Assembly: GCA_902702965.1 (NCBI GenBank)
Contig: CACRXP010000143.1
Span: forward strand, 569,263-633,262
Reading direction: 5' to 3'
Origin: Spirometra erinaceieuropaei
Taxonomy: Eukaryota > Platyhelminthes > Cestoda > Diphyllobothriidea > Diphyllobothriidae
DNA length: 64,000 nucleotides
Part shown: positions 13,101-25,221 of the stretch, piece after piece
Position numbering within the stretch: position 1 is the first letter of the stretch
Layout: each line of letters begins with the position of its first letter
The notes under the pieces: model-generated
Seen by the model: only the letters and a program-made list of their open reading frames with translations
The model's database searches: none
What the model was told of the DNA's origin: nothing
Position numbers and translations under genes: made by a program

Positions 13101-14759
13101 TGTACTTCAACAAACGTTTGCAACAGTAAAACCAAATAGAATGTAGTGTTTTCAGAAATTTTGTACTAATTGCGTATCTACTCTTCGTCTTAATGGCCGT
13201 TGAGTGCTGCAAAGGCCAATTTTATCTCCCTACCCCTCTTCGTTTCTCAATGTCGCCAGAGACCGCCCAGTGGTTGCCCCTAGGATAAATGTGCTGAGGA
13301 CGTGGTTTCTGGCCACGACTCGTCTCCAGTTTGTGTATGATGACTTGCATCATTTTTTCTTTGATTCTTGGAAAACAGCCCTAACTTCCAAATGAAAATT
13401 TGGCGACCCTAATTAACTAATCTTTTCGAATAGAAAACTTATTTCAGAATTTATGCTAACACTTCAGGATTTAGGACATCTCCGATTGTCACCAGATACA
13501 GATGTGTGCAATGTGATTGGATGATAGGAAGATGGTTAGCCGTGTGACTGAAATAAGTTTTTACTAAGGCGGATGGGATCCCGGACACTAATTTAAATGC
13601 AGGTGAAATTAAATTTGAGTGACACGGTACTGTGATGTCTCTCTGCCAACACTGCTATTTCGAGCGCGCCACTAGGACATAATTTGAGTCCGCAACGTGT
13701 GTTCAAATTTTATTTCTCTTTAGTTTACCTAGCTGCCACTTGTAATCTCGGTGTCTAAATAACAGTGAACGCAAGGCAATGTCGACGAGTTAGCAACTTG
13801 ACCCCGTCCTAGGGGGCATATTTCCGGACCCTGTCTTCTGGTCAACGATAATTTCATGCAGGATTCGAAATGAAATAATTATCTGTATGCGGAGATATTT
13901 CCCTACTATGGATGGCAGAACGTTGAACGGGCGAAGCGGTGTTAACGTGAGATAATGACCAGTGGAGGCCTGACTGTAACCCCTGACTAAGTAGAATCCT
14001 TCATACTAAAGACTGTCTTGCCTGACCAATCCCAACGAAGTGAATATTTGATTTTTTGTCGATATGTTTGCATACTTGTTGTGCGAGTTATGGTTGAAGG
14101 GAATCATGACGAACCCTCTTTCCTCCGAAATCAACTCCCAGAAAACCTTGTGTACATTAACAGCAGCTCCTGGCATCAGTCCAGCGTCATTTATGAATGC
14201 CGTTCATAAGGGCAGAAAGAAATTCATCAGCAGAAATGACTCCCAATAAGGTTCATATTGCCACGCACTCTCCCCTTGGCGAGGAGGCCACATAGTTTAC
14301 ATTAAGAAATGACAAAGCGATTCCAACTCTCAATTCATCCGTCTCTTTACTACGGGGATATTGTCAATAGGCTTATTCTATCATTTTGCAGCATTCTAGA
14401 CCACGACTCCTAACAAGCCGTGATAAATGCAAGCGCGCCAGGTCTAGCCTTGCGAAGACCGCGCAATGGTGGCGTATTTCCGACTTTTGACCTCTCTCTC
14501 TTCCCTCTCCCATGCACGAGTTTACTTTCCAGTTCCACTGATCAACTGCGAACGCACTGGCAGTATTTTCAAGAAGGCTTTTATCAAAAAAGCGCCCGAA
14601 ACAAATGCTTACAACTGGTTAAGAGCACAGCTAAAGGCAGGCTTTTAATCTCCCAATATTTCCTAACTGGCCCCTCAAGACGCTCGCTTTTCACAAAAAG
14701 GAGTTCCGTTGACGAAAATTTATTCTAAGCCCTCAAAAAGGCATCTTCATTCCGACGAT
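13101..14759. other. Unassigned interval
   Basis: Several overlapping short frames (for example 14420-14728, 102 codons, plus) show no recognisable motif. Confidence 0.35.
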
Positions 14760-15390
14760 TTCGGTAAGTGGATTTGCAAGTCGGTTCACCACACTCGTGA
14801 AATGCCCGTTCATAAAACGCCTTGTCTCTGCATTTACCAATGTAGATAGTAAAGTTAACGATATGGCTCACATCCACTGCTACATTTCATGAACGCCATA
14901 TAGTCTCCTCTTACTACCATAGAGAAATGTCTGATTTTCTGTACGTAGAAAACACATGGCTTGTAGTTTGGAAACCCTGAATGCAATTGTAACGGCAGAG
15001 CGGGTTCAACATTCTTCGGTAATTAGGAAAGTTTTTGAAAATCGAAAAATAATTTTCTTTGAGTATACAATTGGAAGAAGACGTAATTTTCTATCGAGTG
15101 AGCGGGAGGATAATATATCCGTATTCCTTTTTTATGAAATATGAATGGACTTTTAGAGGCATCGAACATGAATGAGAAAAGGCATGCTACTTATATAGTC
15201 ATATTTGCAGAGTATAGTTCTTGAAGGCAGTCAGAAAAAGTTCGTTCGAGAGCCGGCAGCCTGAAGTAACTGGATTATTATAGAAGTATGCTGTAAGATG
15301 ACTATTTTTACAATTCTTCCTAATTTTTCTTTTCTGAACGAGAACTCATTTCGAAATTTCGGCTGACACTGTGCGTCAGTTATACCGAGT
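14760..15390 (-). mobile_element. Mariner-related MITE (family R), partial copy
   Basis: This shares with the copy at 28180-29073 the centre block (ATCCACTGCT, then CATATAGTCTCCTC) and the arm block (CCTGAATGCAATTGTAACGG, then GAACTCATTTCGAAATTTCGG). The terminal repeat near 15365-15390 is decayed and the left arm is not recognisable. Confidence 0.6.
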
Positions 15391-17516
15391 CACAACCAAC
15401 GAACGACTTCCCACGCAATGAGCCGAGGTAAAAACTAGTACCTGTGCACCCATCAAGTTGCGTCTCTCGGGTCTCCATACCACTAACTACCCGCTGACAG
15501 CGGGTGATCATCGCAAGGTCATTTTACATAGCTGATGAATTTTACCGGAATTTTCGGACCTAGCTTTTAAACTTTTGTTTCAAAGAATTAGCCCAGCATT
15601 CGCGCATTAGTGTTGTGGAAATTAAGGATGTCAGCAGAAATTCAACCATAACCTGACTTCAATAAGTGTTACTTCGCGCATGCGTATTTGCTTACTGTCA
15701 CAGGCAGTGCGGAAGAGGCGTTATTTATTCTTTCATACTCCTCGGCTTCCACAGATCAAGCATAATATTCTACTTGTGGGTTGCCATGGCAGCTCAAGCT
15801 TTTGAGAGACGCGGTTAGGGGCACAAGATTTCATTTAATTAGGGTCTTTTGCTCAAACCCTAACTCATCATCAGGCATAGCAACTGGCCAGCGCGACGGA
15901 CACACAAATGTTTTAGAGCTTACATGATTCAAATGTCATGCAACCGTATACCCATCTCCTATGAGAGGTTCGAGTGAGAATAAGTCTTCCAACGGTTTTG
16001 CTTCCTTCTTTGCCGCAGATGCTGAATCTGCCTTAGGGCAATGCATGCTTTGGGGATCTTTGCTAGGCGGTGCCTGATTAATTCTAAAGGCGAGGGTTAA
16101 GTCTGCAGAGAAGAATTATCCTTAAACTGTTGGCCTTTTCTACATTTTCTGAGATCAAAAATGACTAGTTGATGAACTAGCTTTTTACTTGATTCAACAT
16201 TTATAGGGGCGTAGAGGAAGGCGCTTTATAGGTGACTACTTGTAGACAGATAATATTCATAAGTTGCATTATTTGTCTTCCTCTTAACATCGCACTGCGC
16301 CCTGGCAAATGTTCTTGCGTCGGCAAAGAAGCCCAATCTGGCAGAAGGTCCTTAGACGTCCGATATGAAGTCTCTTAATTAGATAAGAGGAAAGTGCCGA
16401 AGAATCGCGGTCCCATTGCTTCGATTCGACGTTTCGCGAACTGTTGTGCTATCTATGAATGAATTGAGCCTCTTGAACGATATCCTAAGCCTTTCGTATG
16501 GTTAGATGCTCAGTATTATTTCTCAAAGTTCAGCAGAACTGCCAATGAGGCGAATATCTGATGACAGTTTGTTTGTATTCGACTTCAACATTCGCCTATA
16601 AAGAACTGTGAATATTGCAAAACAAGGAACATTACATGCGCAATAAAAAAATTTCCAAATTCTTACTTTGCTGAAATGCAGTTGGCATAGGTCCAATTAT
16701 TTTAAGAAAAATTGGCGGCCATCACGGATATATTGCTTTATTAGTGCATAAACGCCTCAAAATACAATCGGCAAAACCTACACGGAGCAAGGCCGGACAG
16801 GCAGCACACAATCCAACACCAAATGCTCTCCCATAACAGCTTATTCGTAATTCTACATATGAGAAGGCGCTGCAAATTCAGCATCTTGTCAATGTTTAAG
16901 TAGTCATCTGGACTGCACAGGATCTGACAGTATGGGCTTTAATCTAGACTTTAAGATTATGTAAAGAATTCTTATTTTTTGTGACACGTATTTATCTGAA
17001 AAGCGAATGCTGTCAGCGACGCCAGCGTAGAGCTTCCGTCTGTAGAAAAAAAAGAAAATGATTACGTACGTTGTGTGCCACTTATATTCGCTTCGATCTC
17101 TATCATGAAGTCTAAAGAGCTTGTCTATGTCCGTATGAATTGCAAAGTCCAATGATTTTTCGTTAGCTTTTTCTGATACTGTGGCTATCATGCAGACTTA
17201 AAAAGGGATAAGGAAGTATTGAATGAACTCTCAGACTGTAGAATCATTACGGCCGAGGGTCAGACGACACGAGTGTGTCTGTAAACCCGACCGGCGAACG
17301 AACTTTTCTTTAAAGTAAATATTCTCGGTCGCAACCCATAAGATAAGGGACCCGTGTTTTATTCTCAGTGCGATGGACTTTATTTTTAATAAGCAGGTTA
17401 AAATTGCATGTTATCTACTATAGATCGGTATTCGTTGCCGGCAGTGTCCATCGTATGCTCCACAGCAAGATGAAGCGGACGCGGTGACTTTCGTGTACTC
17501 TTAGTTCATACTGAAT
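15391..17516. other. Unassigned interval with a short CCCTAA/TTAGGG-like patch
   Basis: Around 15810-15865 a few GGTTAGGGG and CCCTAACTC units occur. A 95-codon minus-strand frame (16904-17191) is unrecognised. Otherwise nothing can be supported. Confidence 0.35.
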
Positions 17517-17770
17517 GTAGACTTGCGCTGCATCTACCGCAATCTCTCCTTCTCCCCCACCTTTATCCTGTGTCAGGACGGAGTCAAGAAAACCGGAGGC
17601 GGAAGAGGGCGCGGGTGGATCGCACGGTCGAGCCCGCACCTTGGCATTCCACCCCACAGAAAATGACGAGGATTTTGACGAACAACAAAAGGGTGGCGGG
17701 CACGGCCGAAGCCGCGCCTAGGCGGGCCTTCACACCCAGCTCGGCTCGCAAGAGATTATGAGTGGCATAG
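17517..17770. repeat. GC-rich dispersed repeat (family Z), copy 1
   Basis: It starts GTAGACTTGCGCTGCATCTACCGC-like and continues with a pyrimidine-rich block, then GTCAAGAAAACCGGAGGCGG. The same order is found at 58948-59100. Its base composition is much richer in G, C and CpG than the surrounding sequence. Three overlapping frames of 60 to 82 codons cross it on both strands; this is a composition effect and not evidence for a gene. Confidence 0.6.
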
Positions 17771-19380
17771 AGGTCACATTGCAGCCTGGCTGCTTTACAA
17801 CTAGTCGGCCGCTCCACACAGACACACAACACTATGCTGACTGCGAGGTCAAAGTTATCCGGTCAGTTGGCAATTTTCCAGGCAAAGGCTTTGACAGCTT
17901 CAAGCGCGTCAAATTGTTTATAGCGAGGAAAATGCGCTGGGTCGTTGCGCATGACTAGGAGACAACGACTTGTTTACTACAAATAGACATCTTTATTCTT
18001 TGTTTTTTGGCGGTGTTTGTTTTTTTGATGAATGCTTGCTACAAGAAGTAGTTAATTAACGCCAATGAAAACGCGGGGCCAATATTTACGTTTCCACTAG
18101 GAGGCGAATGTAGATAGCGCCTTTCCACAATGGGTTTAACCCAAATCTGGTTTCGGAAAGCATATTGCAACATCCGCAGGGTTCTTTGGTGTCCAAGCTC
18201 TGTAAGTAAAAAAGGTCCCATAAGTTGGTAATAAAAACTAAAATTGTATTTTAAGAGGGGGGGGGGAACCCAGAAAACTAGACCAGCAACGAAATCTTTT
18301 TTTTTTTATTATGCTGTAGTTTAATGCATAAACATTCATTTTTTCGGCGATATCGCCGAGATTTTGAGCGTCTGGTACGTAGAAAATCCACAGCTATCAA
18401 GTGAACGAGCACTTTCAGTACACTTAAGGTAAACAACTATGGCTACTAAGAATTATCTAGTCAACAGCGACCTGGCGGTACAGTGTCGTTTTAGAAACAA
18501 AAAGATTACAACATAATAAGGCATTTTGAGACAACTGAATTCGGAGTAGGGTTTTCGTGTTGAAAGTTGTTTGAGTCAAAAAAGAGCATTAATTGTAATA
18601 GTGTGGGGTTTTTATTTGATTGCAATACTACTGGGCTTAATACATACACCCATTTTTCAGTCGAAATTAGACTACTGTCGCAGCTAAACCTGTTTCACAC
18701 TTATCTTTAAATTGTGTTTGTTAAAACAATTAACCATTACTTTGAATGAGGTGCTGACACGCTTAATCGCAAACATAAATAATCAACAAGACCTGCTAAT
18801 TAACTGAGGAAATGAAGACAGCAGATGTCCTTTAATTAATAGGTGACTTCGTGACCCTCGAAAAATCATAGGAATCCAGAGCGCCTAGACACTTAATTTC
18901 TTTTTACTATTTGTAACGAAAAGGTTTGAAGTGCCGCTGCACAGTTGAATAGACGTTAATCGTTAATATGCTATTTTAGGAAATCTTACGTTAAAATAGT
19001 TAAAACACTAACCCTTCTACTTGGCAAATGTTTTTCCGTAAAATGAAAGATACGGTGCCTGAATGCCGGCCATTCTAAATCTCTGCACTCAATTTCACCT
19101 TGTTTGCTTGACTGGCCTAGGGAAACGAGTTGAAAATGGTTGAGCCTGCCATTCACGTGGTAACGTTTGAAGTTTCAAAAACTGTGCCAGTAAAGAAAAA
19201 AAAACGGGAGAAACAACATAAAAGGACTGACAGAGAAGGTTGTTATTGGGGCTTGACTGTTGAAAGTGATAAGAGGCACACCGTTTGGAATTCGTCAGAG
19301 TGATTTTGCCCATACGCGTCGGCTGTGGCATGTCCAGGCTATTTAGCTGAGTGTGGACCCGAAACAAGGGAAACTACTAG
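17771..19380. other. Unassigned interval with homopolymer runs
   Basis: Contains ten consecutive G at 18257-18266 and eleven T at about 18297-18307. No coding or mobile-element signal was recognised; the 90-codon minus frame at 19095-19367 is unassigned. Confidence 0.35.
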
Positions 19381-19391
19381 TCGCCAAAAGC

Positions 19392-19600
19392 AATAGAGAA
19401 AACATGGACGCAGTCGCATGAATTAGAGTCCCGTTAGTCTGACATTTCGGATTCGTTGCTCAAACACATCATCGTGAACAACATAAAATACGACTTACTC
19501 GTGTACATGGGCTCGCAGTATTGCTAGGATGCAGCAGCTATGCTACTGTTTGCCTAGCAAAATTAATGGCTTCTACTTCTGTAATATGTAGGTATGTACC
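19392..19600. mobile_element. PLE-associated terminal fragment (E1)
   Basis: Parallel to 21168-21375: CATTTCGGATTC, GTTGCTCAAACACATCATC, then an ACATAAAATACGACTT stretch and GGCTCGCAGTATT. The related fragment at 21985-22115, downstream of a GIY-YIG relic, suggests this is a terminal region of a Penelope-like element. It ends where the TTAGGG-like tract begins. Confidence 0.5.
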
Positions 19601-19621
19601 AACACTTGATGGACAAAATAA

Positions 19622-19720
19622 TTTTGGGGTTCGGGTTGTGGGTTAGGATTAGTGGTTAGGGTTAGGTGTTATAGTTGAAGGGTATAGTTAGGGTAAAAGT
19701 GTAAGGATTATGGGTTAGAG
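19622..19720 (+). repeat. Degenerate TTAGGG tract
   Basis: About 100 bp of irregular GGGTTAGG units, for example GTGGTTAGGGTTAGGTG. It lies between a PLE terminal fragment and a copy of module X. Confidence 0.8.
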
Positions 19721-19721
19721 C

Positions 19722-19870
19722 ATCTATTTCTCAGCGATTCAAAGTACAACCGCGCCTTTTAATAGTTTTCTTTTGCATGCAACCACTTGACTTCGTCGCC
19801 TGTTCACTCCCCGACCCCACCTCTAAAATTTCCTTATTACCACCGGTCCCCAACAAGAGGTGGCTGCCTA
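19722..19870 (+). repeat. Module X, copy 2
   Basis: Matches 22452-22600 and 15-140. The text TTCTTTTGCATGCAACCACT precedes TTGACTTCGTCGCCTGTTCA and a C-rich part. It abuts the TTAGGG-like tract directly. Confidence 0.65.
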
Positions 19871-20073
19871 TATAACCACATCTTACCCCTCTTTCATCGA
19901 AGATGGTTGTTCTTGTTGTGAGAATCGCATTCGCGGTGTTAATCTTCAAACTTTCGTCATCCGCTTTGGATGTTGACGTGGTGGTTTCTCAGTTATCTGA
20001 CTAACCGAGCCAACTGCCGTTGTAAACAGTGTTGGCTTGTGCGCTCATCGCGTGAATAATTACTCTACAGAGG

Positions 20074-20265
20074 CTAAGTCTCGGCACTAAACAAGGAAGT
20101 CGGAGGTTGTTGCACGTGTGCCGATAAACATGATTCAAGCAGGCCGCGACTCACTCGACTGTCCTTTCTAACGCGAATTTCTGTCTCATGCGACTTGAGT
20201 GTGTTGTCGGGTCCCGTGGACTGAATCAGAGACTTTTTGATTTGCCAAGTACTCAGTCTTTGCAA
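20074..20265 (-). pseudogene. PLE C-terminal relic (GIY-YIG domain end)
   Basis: The minus-strand frame contains SRVSRGLLESCLSAH, close to the SRELLESW-type motif that ends the GIY-YIG nuclease domain of Penelope-like elements. The rest of the domain is not readable. Assignment rests on this one motif plus the cluster of PLE debris around it. Confidence 0.35.
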
Positions 20266-21167
20266 AGGCGTCTGAGGATGCTTAGAACACCAATTGTTGA
20301 GACACCACGTTTCCGATCTCAGAGAACTGACCGAATCACATTTATGATGCCTCAGAAGAAACCAGAAGGTCTTTGCAAACTAAGGCACACCGTATATGCA
20401 GTGTCAATCGACGCAGGTATAATGGCCTTCATATCTTGGCAATTTAAGGTACCACTAAGGTCGTCACTCTCGTATTTCGATTCGTTCATCATCGCTATCT
20501 ATCTTTCGGATCCTCTTGGGCAGGCCTAGCATGTAAAATATCCGATACGATGGTCATTCTGTGTTCGGGCTCTGTTTCATACTGTGCGCCATCTCATAAG
20601 GGTCATGAATTATGTCCAGCATTTGCTCGACGTTCTCGGCGTAAGCATTTTCTGCAGTGATGTTTAGTATTCTGGTGTACTTAGGTCGATGCGCGATTTG
20701 TAAGCGGAAAAAACACTTTTTGAATTACTGAATCATCCGCGAATGCACCGGTGTATTTAACTCCCCTCTTAACACCAAACGCATTTAACTCTCTAGATCC
20801 CTTTGTTTGCAAGGGTTTATTATCGTCTCTTTGTGAACCTTGTATTTATTTGGCCCTTTTCCAGAGTGATGCGTGAGTTGTCTGGCGCCAAATTCAGACA
20901 ACCATTGAAAGCCGGTCCTGTTAAAGATGCTGACGGATGACGTTCATGAGAGATAGGTCTTGGCCCCAAAGGACCGCGTTTTTGTTTTGTCATGGGTAGG
21001 CGTGAAAAATATATCTTTTATTTGTCAGACAGGGTTCAGGGCGCCACTGAACGACCTTATTCGACAGTATAGAATAAAACGCTGACTGAAAGTTCGAAAA
21101 CAGAGGAGAAAATGTGCACAGTCAACTGTCAAACTGATGACGAACAATAGGATAAAAAAGAGATAAT

Positions 21168-21375
21168 TCTCAGGAAGCAGTCATGAAGAAGTAGAGACAA
21201 TCGTTGGGACAAGAGCTTAATTCGCCTGGCATTTCGGATTCCTGTTCGAACCCATCATGAGAGACAATAAAAGATACAATTGGGTGATGCACACGGGGCT
21301 GCAGTATTTTTAGGATCCATTCGTCAGGCCACCGCTTACCTATGAATATTTATGGCCTCCTTTTCACGTTTATCT
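21168..21375. mobile_element. PLE-associated terminal fragment (E2)
   Basis: It starts CAGGAAGCAGTCATGAAG, as at 25030, then GGGACAAGAGCTTAATTCGCC, CGGATTCCTGTTCGAACC and GGGGCTGCAGTATTTTTAGG. It is the reverse complement, diverged, of 21985-22115. The two flank the nuclease relic at 21555-21800 in inverted orientation. Confidence 0.55.
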
Positions 21376-21554
21376 GTGAATTGTTGTATTTAGTGCGACG
21401 ACTGTTTGCTGACTGACATTCGTGTCGTTAATCGCTGCAATATCATCACGGGTGTTGATTTTTGGTGGGATGATTGTTGGGTCATTTCACCTACCTACCC
21501 TGGCGTTGGAAGCAGTGTCAATCTGCGCGTTGCCTGTGTGGTTAATTACTCCAC

Positions 21555-21800
21555 CTAGGCGAAGTCTCAATACCGCTGCAGCAGTGAGGAGAAATGACGC
21601 CATCTCTCAAGTTACGGCTCACTCGACGAAATCCGGCCACACATTCAAATTCGACGAGTCCGAAATTGTTGCTACAGTTGAAATCCGCTGCTGGAATCAT
21701 GCTTTACTGTCCCTCTGACTATTGACAAATGTAACGACCTTCCCTCTTCCCTACTCGCTGCTGGGACTTCGCCTAGGTGTAGTTATTAGCCACGCGAGGA
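21555..21800 (+). pseudogene. Penelope-like element, GIY-YIG nuclease C-terminal relic
   Basis: The frame reads AVRRNDAISQVTAHS, then GHTFKFDESEIVA. This is the segment downstream of the catalytic core in GIY-YIG domains that follow the reverse transcriptase of Penelope-like elements. An in-frame TGA at 21716-21718 falls near the usual LES-W position, and the same frame continues with LPYSLLGLRLGVVISHA, the usual tail of these proteins. The GIY and YIG strands and the whole reverse transcriptase are missing. The relic is flanked by inverted terminal fragments at 21168-21375 and 21985-22115. It is a dead 5'-truncated copy. What I see is the C-terminal motif; PLE assignment follows from family knowledge. 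Confidence 0.7.
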
Positions 21801-21984
21801 GCATGCAGGTGAACTATGTTCCGAATTGCAGGGTCAGTGGGTCGGACGATCGAGCAATCATCAAGCATCAAGCACTCGGGATGAAATTGCAGCGATTGAC
21901 AACGCGAATGTAGGCCAGCAAATAGTCATCGCACCAATTGCAGCAATCCCGGATGAAGGGTGGAAGGCAGCCGTGCATTTTTAT

Positions 21985-22115
21985 ATGTATGTGGTAGCAT
22001 GGCGACGGCATCCTATAAATACTGCAGTCCTTGTGCATACATCACCCTTATTTGCTATTTTCAATTATGCTGTATTTGAGCAGGAATCCGAAACGTCAAC
22101 GGAATAAAGGGTAAG
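21985..22115. mobile_element. PLE-associated terminal fragment (E3), inverted relative to E2
   Basis: GGCATCCTATAAATACTGCAG, then GAGCAGGAATCCGAAACG and GGAATAAAG, reverse-complement to the E2 order. It lies about 190 bp downstream of the nuclease relic. Confidence 0.55.
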
Positions 22116-22329
22116 TCGTTGTTATGCAGTTCTTCCTGATGTGCACAATACTGTTGTCATACTTTATTATTTTGAGTTGGTGTGATTCCGTTTGAATGGT
22201 GTCTTATTTATTCTTTCCGTGTCTAACTTTTTTGGGCCAATGCCGGTGGTCCTTCTTGACTTTGGCCTGTCGTCTCCTTCTAACTTTCCCGTTGGATGTT
22301 TTAGGGTAAGCGTTTAGACCTGCGGTCAG

Positions 22330-22450
22330 CGATTGCGGTTGGGGTTAGGGGTTAGAATTAAGGAGTTAGAAACTGGGGTTAGGGTAAGGTGATAGAGTCA
22401 GGGGTCAGGGTTAGGGATTATGGATATCGGTTAGGGCTAGGAGTTAGGTC
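22330..22450 (+). repeat. Degenerate TTAGGG tract
   Basis: About 120 bp of units such as GGGGTTAGGGGTTAG and CAGGGTTAGGG. It is followed directly by module X copy 3 and preceded, after about 215 bp, by PLE fragment E3. Confidence 0.8.
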
Positions 22451-22451
22451 A

Positions 22452-22600
22452 ACTATTTACCAACCTCTGAACGCACAATAGCGCATCACCAATAACTTTT
22501 CTTTTTCATACAACTACTTGACCTCGTCGCCTGTGCATTCGCTGCCCCCATCTGTACAAACTTCTATTACCACAGCTCCCGTATTTCAGTTGGCTGGGGT
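22452..22600 (+). repeat. Module X, copy 3
   Basis: TAACTTTTCTTTTTCATACA, then ACTACTTGACCTCGTCGCC and a CATTACCAC-like stretch, as in the copies at 15-140 and 19722-19870. Confidence 0.65.
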
Positions 22601-22639
22601 TTGTTTACCTCGGGTGCGGCCGCATAAATAAAACCTATC

Positions 22640-22676
22640 AAATTAAGCCCTTGTTCCAGCGATCGTCTCTCCTTAT
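22640..22676. mobile_element. Short PLE terminal fragment (E4)
   Basis: AAGCCCTTGTTCCAGCGATCG followed by TCTCTCC matches the right arm of the hairpin at 25026-25221. Confidence 0.45.
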
Positions 22677-24165
22677 ATGAAACGGTCTGTCAGTCACCTA
22701 GTCATTAAATAAAAAGTTGAGTTTCCTTCAATACCTACCCCCTGATCAAAAATACTTGGTCAGTTTTGTTGCATTTCCCCTAAATGTGCTCAAATACATC
22801 AGTAGGAGACGGGAGTAAACAAAATTATAGGACGGTAGAGATCTCTAGGAGAAAAAAAACTTCATAAAGTACTGCAGAGTTTGTGTTCACCAAAATGGAC
22901 CGAAATCTCTTCTGGGTAATTTCCCAGTGAAGGCAGGCCTTGCAGCGAACTGGTCCCTACAGACGTAAAACGCCAAATGGCCAGTGTTTTGCCTCTGTTT
23001 CGTGCGGTTAAGTCATTAATGCTGGTATTGCAACCGTGCAACATGGTCTTCCTTCAATTAATGGCATTGTGGGCGGTGCCAACTACAACCGCACGAAACC
23101 CCTAATGACGAATCGTCACAAATTTATAAATAAATGGGCATTACGCAGGCTATGTAGGTAGGCCAGCCTTGTGACCATTTAACGCACTGCAGCTGCTTCA
23201 GTTCGCGAATTTGTCTCAAACTCTCGTGCAATGTTGCCGATGAGTGAAATGTTGAGAAAAATTTATTGTTTTATTTCATCGAAAGCCAGTACACCCGCTA
23301 TGCCGAAAGGGCTGGTGATAGTGATGGCATACCGAACTAATCAATAAAGCGCAGCTGGGGATTCCAGCACTTACGAATTCAGACAAGGCAACGTTGTGAC
23401 GTTGTAGGCAGGCCCATAGATTGTCTCCACAATGGGTTGAGTTTTTGATGCACTGGACCCAGATGGAGGTCATACCGGCTTATGGTACGCATTTAATGGG
23501 CCTTACTGACCCTGCGCGAGACTCGTCATGCGTCCAGTGCCTTCATGTGACGTCCTCCACTGCTTCCATTTGGCAGAGAATTTTGAATAGTCGGCAGTTT
23601 ATGGAGGAGATTAAATAGAAGACGAGATCGGAGCTGGAATATACAGCTCCGTAGTACATCAGCTGGTTAGATGATAGTTGGTAGCCTTTCTGACACCGCA
23701 AACTCCCAGCTGCCTGTCAATCGGGACCGATGGTAATAGGGGCTATACGGGTGGGACAATTGAGTGGACGGGTAAATTTCGATTGTAATATATGCTAGGA
23801 ATTGACGCTCCTGATAAAGTGGACGCCTAATATAGATAAGGTGAAAAAAGGAAGGTATGGAAATGAGCAAGGAGACTGTGAATGGTGTGCGGAATAAATG
23901 CATGCTAGCCTCAGATTGGAAAGATAAGCAAGTGAAGGCGAACAACCAATGGGAAGAAGGCAAGTGGTCCGAAGGTCATTCCGCAGTGTGTGAGATAGAG
24001 CTCAATCAAACATAATGAACAGAAGAGCACGAGAGTCAAGCAGCGGCACGCTGAATGCCACAACGCAAGCCAGGTAAGACTTTTATGCAAAAAATTGGTT
24101 TTGGCGGAAGAGAAAATCTGCAAATAACGAGGCAGTCGAATACTACCCTTGCTAATAAAATTTGA
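22677..24165. other. Unassigned interval with a 13-nt perfect inverted repeat
   Basis: GTTTCGTGCGGTT at 22997-23009 is inverted at 23087-23099, with a 77-nt spacer. Frames of 60 to 98 codons here have no recognised motifs. Confidence 0.4.
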
Positions 24166-24339
24166 TAGAGGGTAAGCCTCATTGTCATCGTTACCGGTGC
24201 CAATCCGCCCAAGATAGCACCTCTATAATGAATAAGGCAGTTAAAAACCAACCTCATCTTATGAAAATTAATGTAGAGAAAGCCTCATTGCCATCGTTAC
24301 CGGTGCCAATCCGCCCGGGAATGTACCTCCACAATGAAT
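24166..24339. repeat. Two-unit direct repeat (period about 108 bp)
   Basis: The units at 24166-24233 and 24274-24339 share AAGCCTCATTG, CATCGTTACCGGTGCCAATC, then CGCCC and AATGAAT. The 68-codon plus-strand frame covering both (24162-24368) owes its repeat to the DNA and is not a recognised protein. Confidence 0.8.
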
Positions 24340-25025
24340 CTGGTATAGGTAATACAGCACGCACTTAAATTTAGAAGCATAATGAGAACGTAATCTTAGC
24401 TACTGAAATCAAGCAAGTAGGTACAATTGTGGAGTCTGCGGGCACGGCTACCAACTATCCTCTTACCCATCAGCTCATTGTTAACTATAGTAATCCCATC
24501 ATGTTTAGCCGAAGATCGCGACTTGAAAAGTTTCCAACTGAGGGAAATATAAGGTACTTCTGAGAACTGTCAGTCAGGCTGTGATGTTACCTACTCATGC
24601 CTACTGCTACAGCACCTTCGCCCACCCTTAAGAACCCAGTTGCCCTAATTATAGTGTATGTTACCTGTAACGGGGGCCGTGTGTGGGTGGGGTAAACGGA
24701 TTGCTTGGCTTAATCGAGCGCTGCACCCACGATCACTTGTCATTTTTACAGCATCCTGCCATCCAAGAAATGATGGTATGGGAGGAGGGGATGCCGTAGT
24801 TGATGAGTTATTCAACACCACTGTAACCTAATTCAAACGCAATTCACTGCGGTTGCGACCTCGCCGTAGGTGGACGTCATAACTTGCGACTGTCGAATAC
24901 CAATTAAGCAAAATAAAAGGGACTCTGATGGCCCTCTGTGATCATGCAAACTAAAAGCTATATTCAGATACTTCTCTCAAGGATTTAAATACAATAGTCA
25001 ATGTCTGTAGAAGCAAATAGACGAC
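24340..25025. other. Unassigned interval
   Basis: No coding, RNA or repeat signal recognised. Confidence 0.35.
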
Positions 25026-25221
25026 TCCCAGGAAGCAGTCGTGAAGAAAGAGGCACGATCGCTGGGACAAGAGTTTTGTTCTCCTGACGCTTGAGGTTCC
25101 TGCTCAAAAGCATCACCAGACGCAATAGCAGAACCGGGTCCCTGATGTTAAGTTCGAGCAGGAACCTGAGACGTCCGGTTAATAAAGCTTTTGTCCCAGC
25201 GATCGTGTCTCTTTCTTCATT
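25026..25221. mobile_element. PLE-associated terminal fragments arranged as a hairpin (E5)
   Basis: The left arm (about 25042-25107) reads GAAGAAAGAGGCACGATCGC, TGGGACAAGAG, then GAGGTTCCTGCTC. The right arm (about 25153-25219) is its reverse complement with a few changes. The loop is about 45 bp. The same text in single orientation lies at 21168-21375. An 82-codon minus-strand frame covers it (24985-25233). Confidence 0.65.

Noticed and set aside
24166..24339. CRISPR-like or regulatory array
   Set aside because: Only two units of about 66 bp, diverged, in eukaryotic repeat-rich DNA.
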